The notes beneath the pieces were generated by a model. The model made no database searches. It was given only the letters and a program-made list of their open reading frames with translations, and was not told where the DNA came from. Positions 5,700-5,774 of a DNA stretch of 5,774 bases are shown one piece after another (positions within the stretch are counted from its first letter, which is position 1; every line of letters begins with the position of its first letter). This stretch comes from Lysobacteraceae bacterium (GTDB lineage Bacteria; Pseudomonadota; Gammaproteobacteria; Xanthomonadales; Xanthomonadaceae), in NCBI GenBank assembly GCA_027483745.1, contig JAIXTZ010000297.1, forward strand, positions 1 through 5,774. The letters are read 5' to 3'. The position numbers and the translations under genes were made by a program.

Positions 5700-5774
5700 T
5701 CAGCCGCCGAACCAGCCCTTCACGCGGGCGGCCATGCGGGCGAAGAAGCTGTCCTTCGACACGCCGACCGGGCC
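5700..5774 (-). CDS. C-terminal 24 residues of an unidentified gene upstream of ftsE
   Basis: An open frame enters from the right window edge and ends with TGA at 5702-5700, 2 bp before the ftsE start. The visible tail includes SKDSFFARMAARVKGWFGG, which could form a short amphipathic helix. The tight spacing suggests the same operon as ftsE. In many proteobacteria the gene before ftsE is ftsY, but this tail does not look like the end of an FtsY GTPase domain. Too little is visible to name it. Confidence 0.6.
   Translation of the reverse strand, partial: GPVGVSKDSFFARMAARVKGWFGG

Overview
The window looks like a chromosomal segment of a high-GC gammaproteobacterium, probably of the Xanthomonadales/Lysobacterales type. 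I base this on the conserved ftsE-ftsX and rpoH neighbourhood, close gammaproteobacterial RpoH and Ung sequences, and uniformly GC-rich coding DNA. No family search was possible, so the taxon is an inference.

Layout. At the left edge (1-278, minus strand) is the 5' end of rpoH, the heat-shock sigma factor. A 140-bp divergent intergenic region (279-418) follows and is the richest non-coding part of the window. It holds a CIRCE operator (312-338, 17 of 18 consensus positions), a sigma-E-type promoter pointing at rpoH whose -10 lies inside that operator, a second perfect 8-bp dyad of the same 27-bp span only 3 bp away, and a small hairpin in the kinase leader. A membrane-anchored Ser/Thr protein kinase runs rightward (419-2017). 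Its periplasmic stalk is encoded by nine 15-bp tandem repeats. It meets ung (2014-2694, minus) tail to tail with a 4-bp stop-codon overlap.

Upstream of ung on the minus strand lies a compact cluster, given in transcription order: the tail of an unidentified gene (5700-5774), ftsE (5011-5697), ftsX (4049-5014), a double-receiver response regulator (3210-4052), a lipoprotein resembling the actinobacterial 'septum formation' domain (2705-3145), and ung. FtsE/FtsX and FtsX/response regulator overlap by ATGA, so translational coupling is likely. There is no gene-free stretch above 300 bases.

How the genes may work together. FtsE and FtsX form the divisome ABC-type complex that controls septal peptidoglycan hydrolases. 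The coupled response regulator has a degenerate first receiver (Ala at the phospho-acceptor position) and an intact second one, which suggests signalling input tied to division. The lipoprotein could act in the envelope on the same process. At the other end, rpoH appears to be placed under both an envelope-stress sigma factor and the HrcA repressor, which would join three heat/envelope-stress circuits at one promoter. Compared with the E. coli order ftsY-ftsE-ftsX-rpoH, about 3.8 kb of accessory genes separate ftsX from rpoH here.
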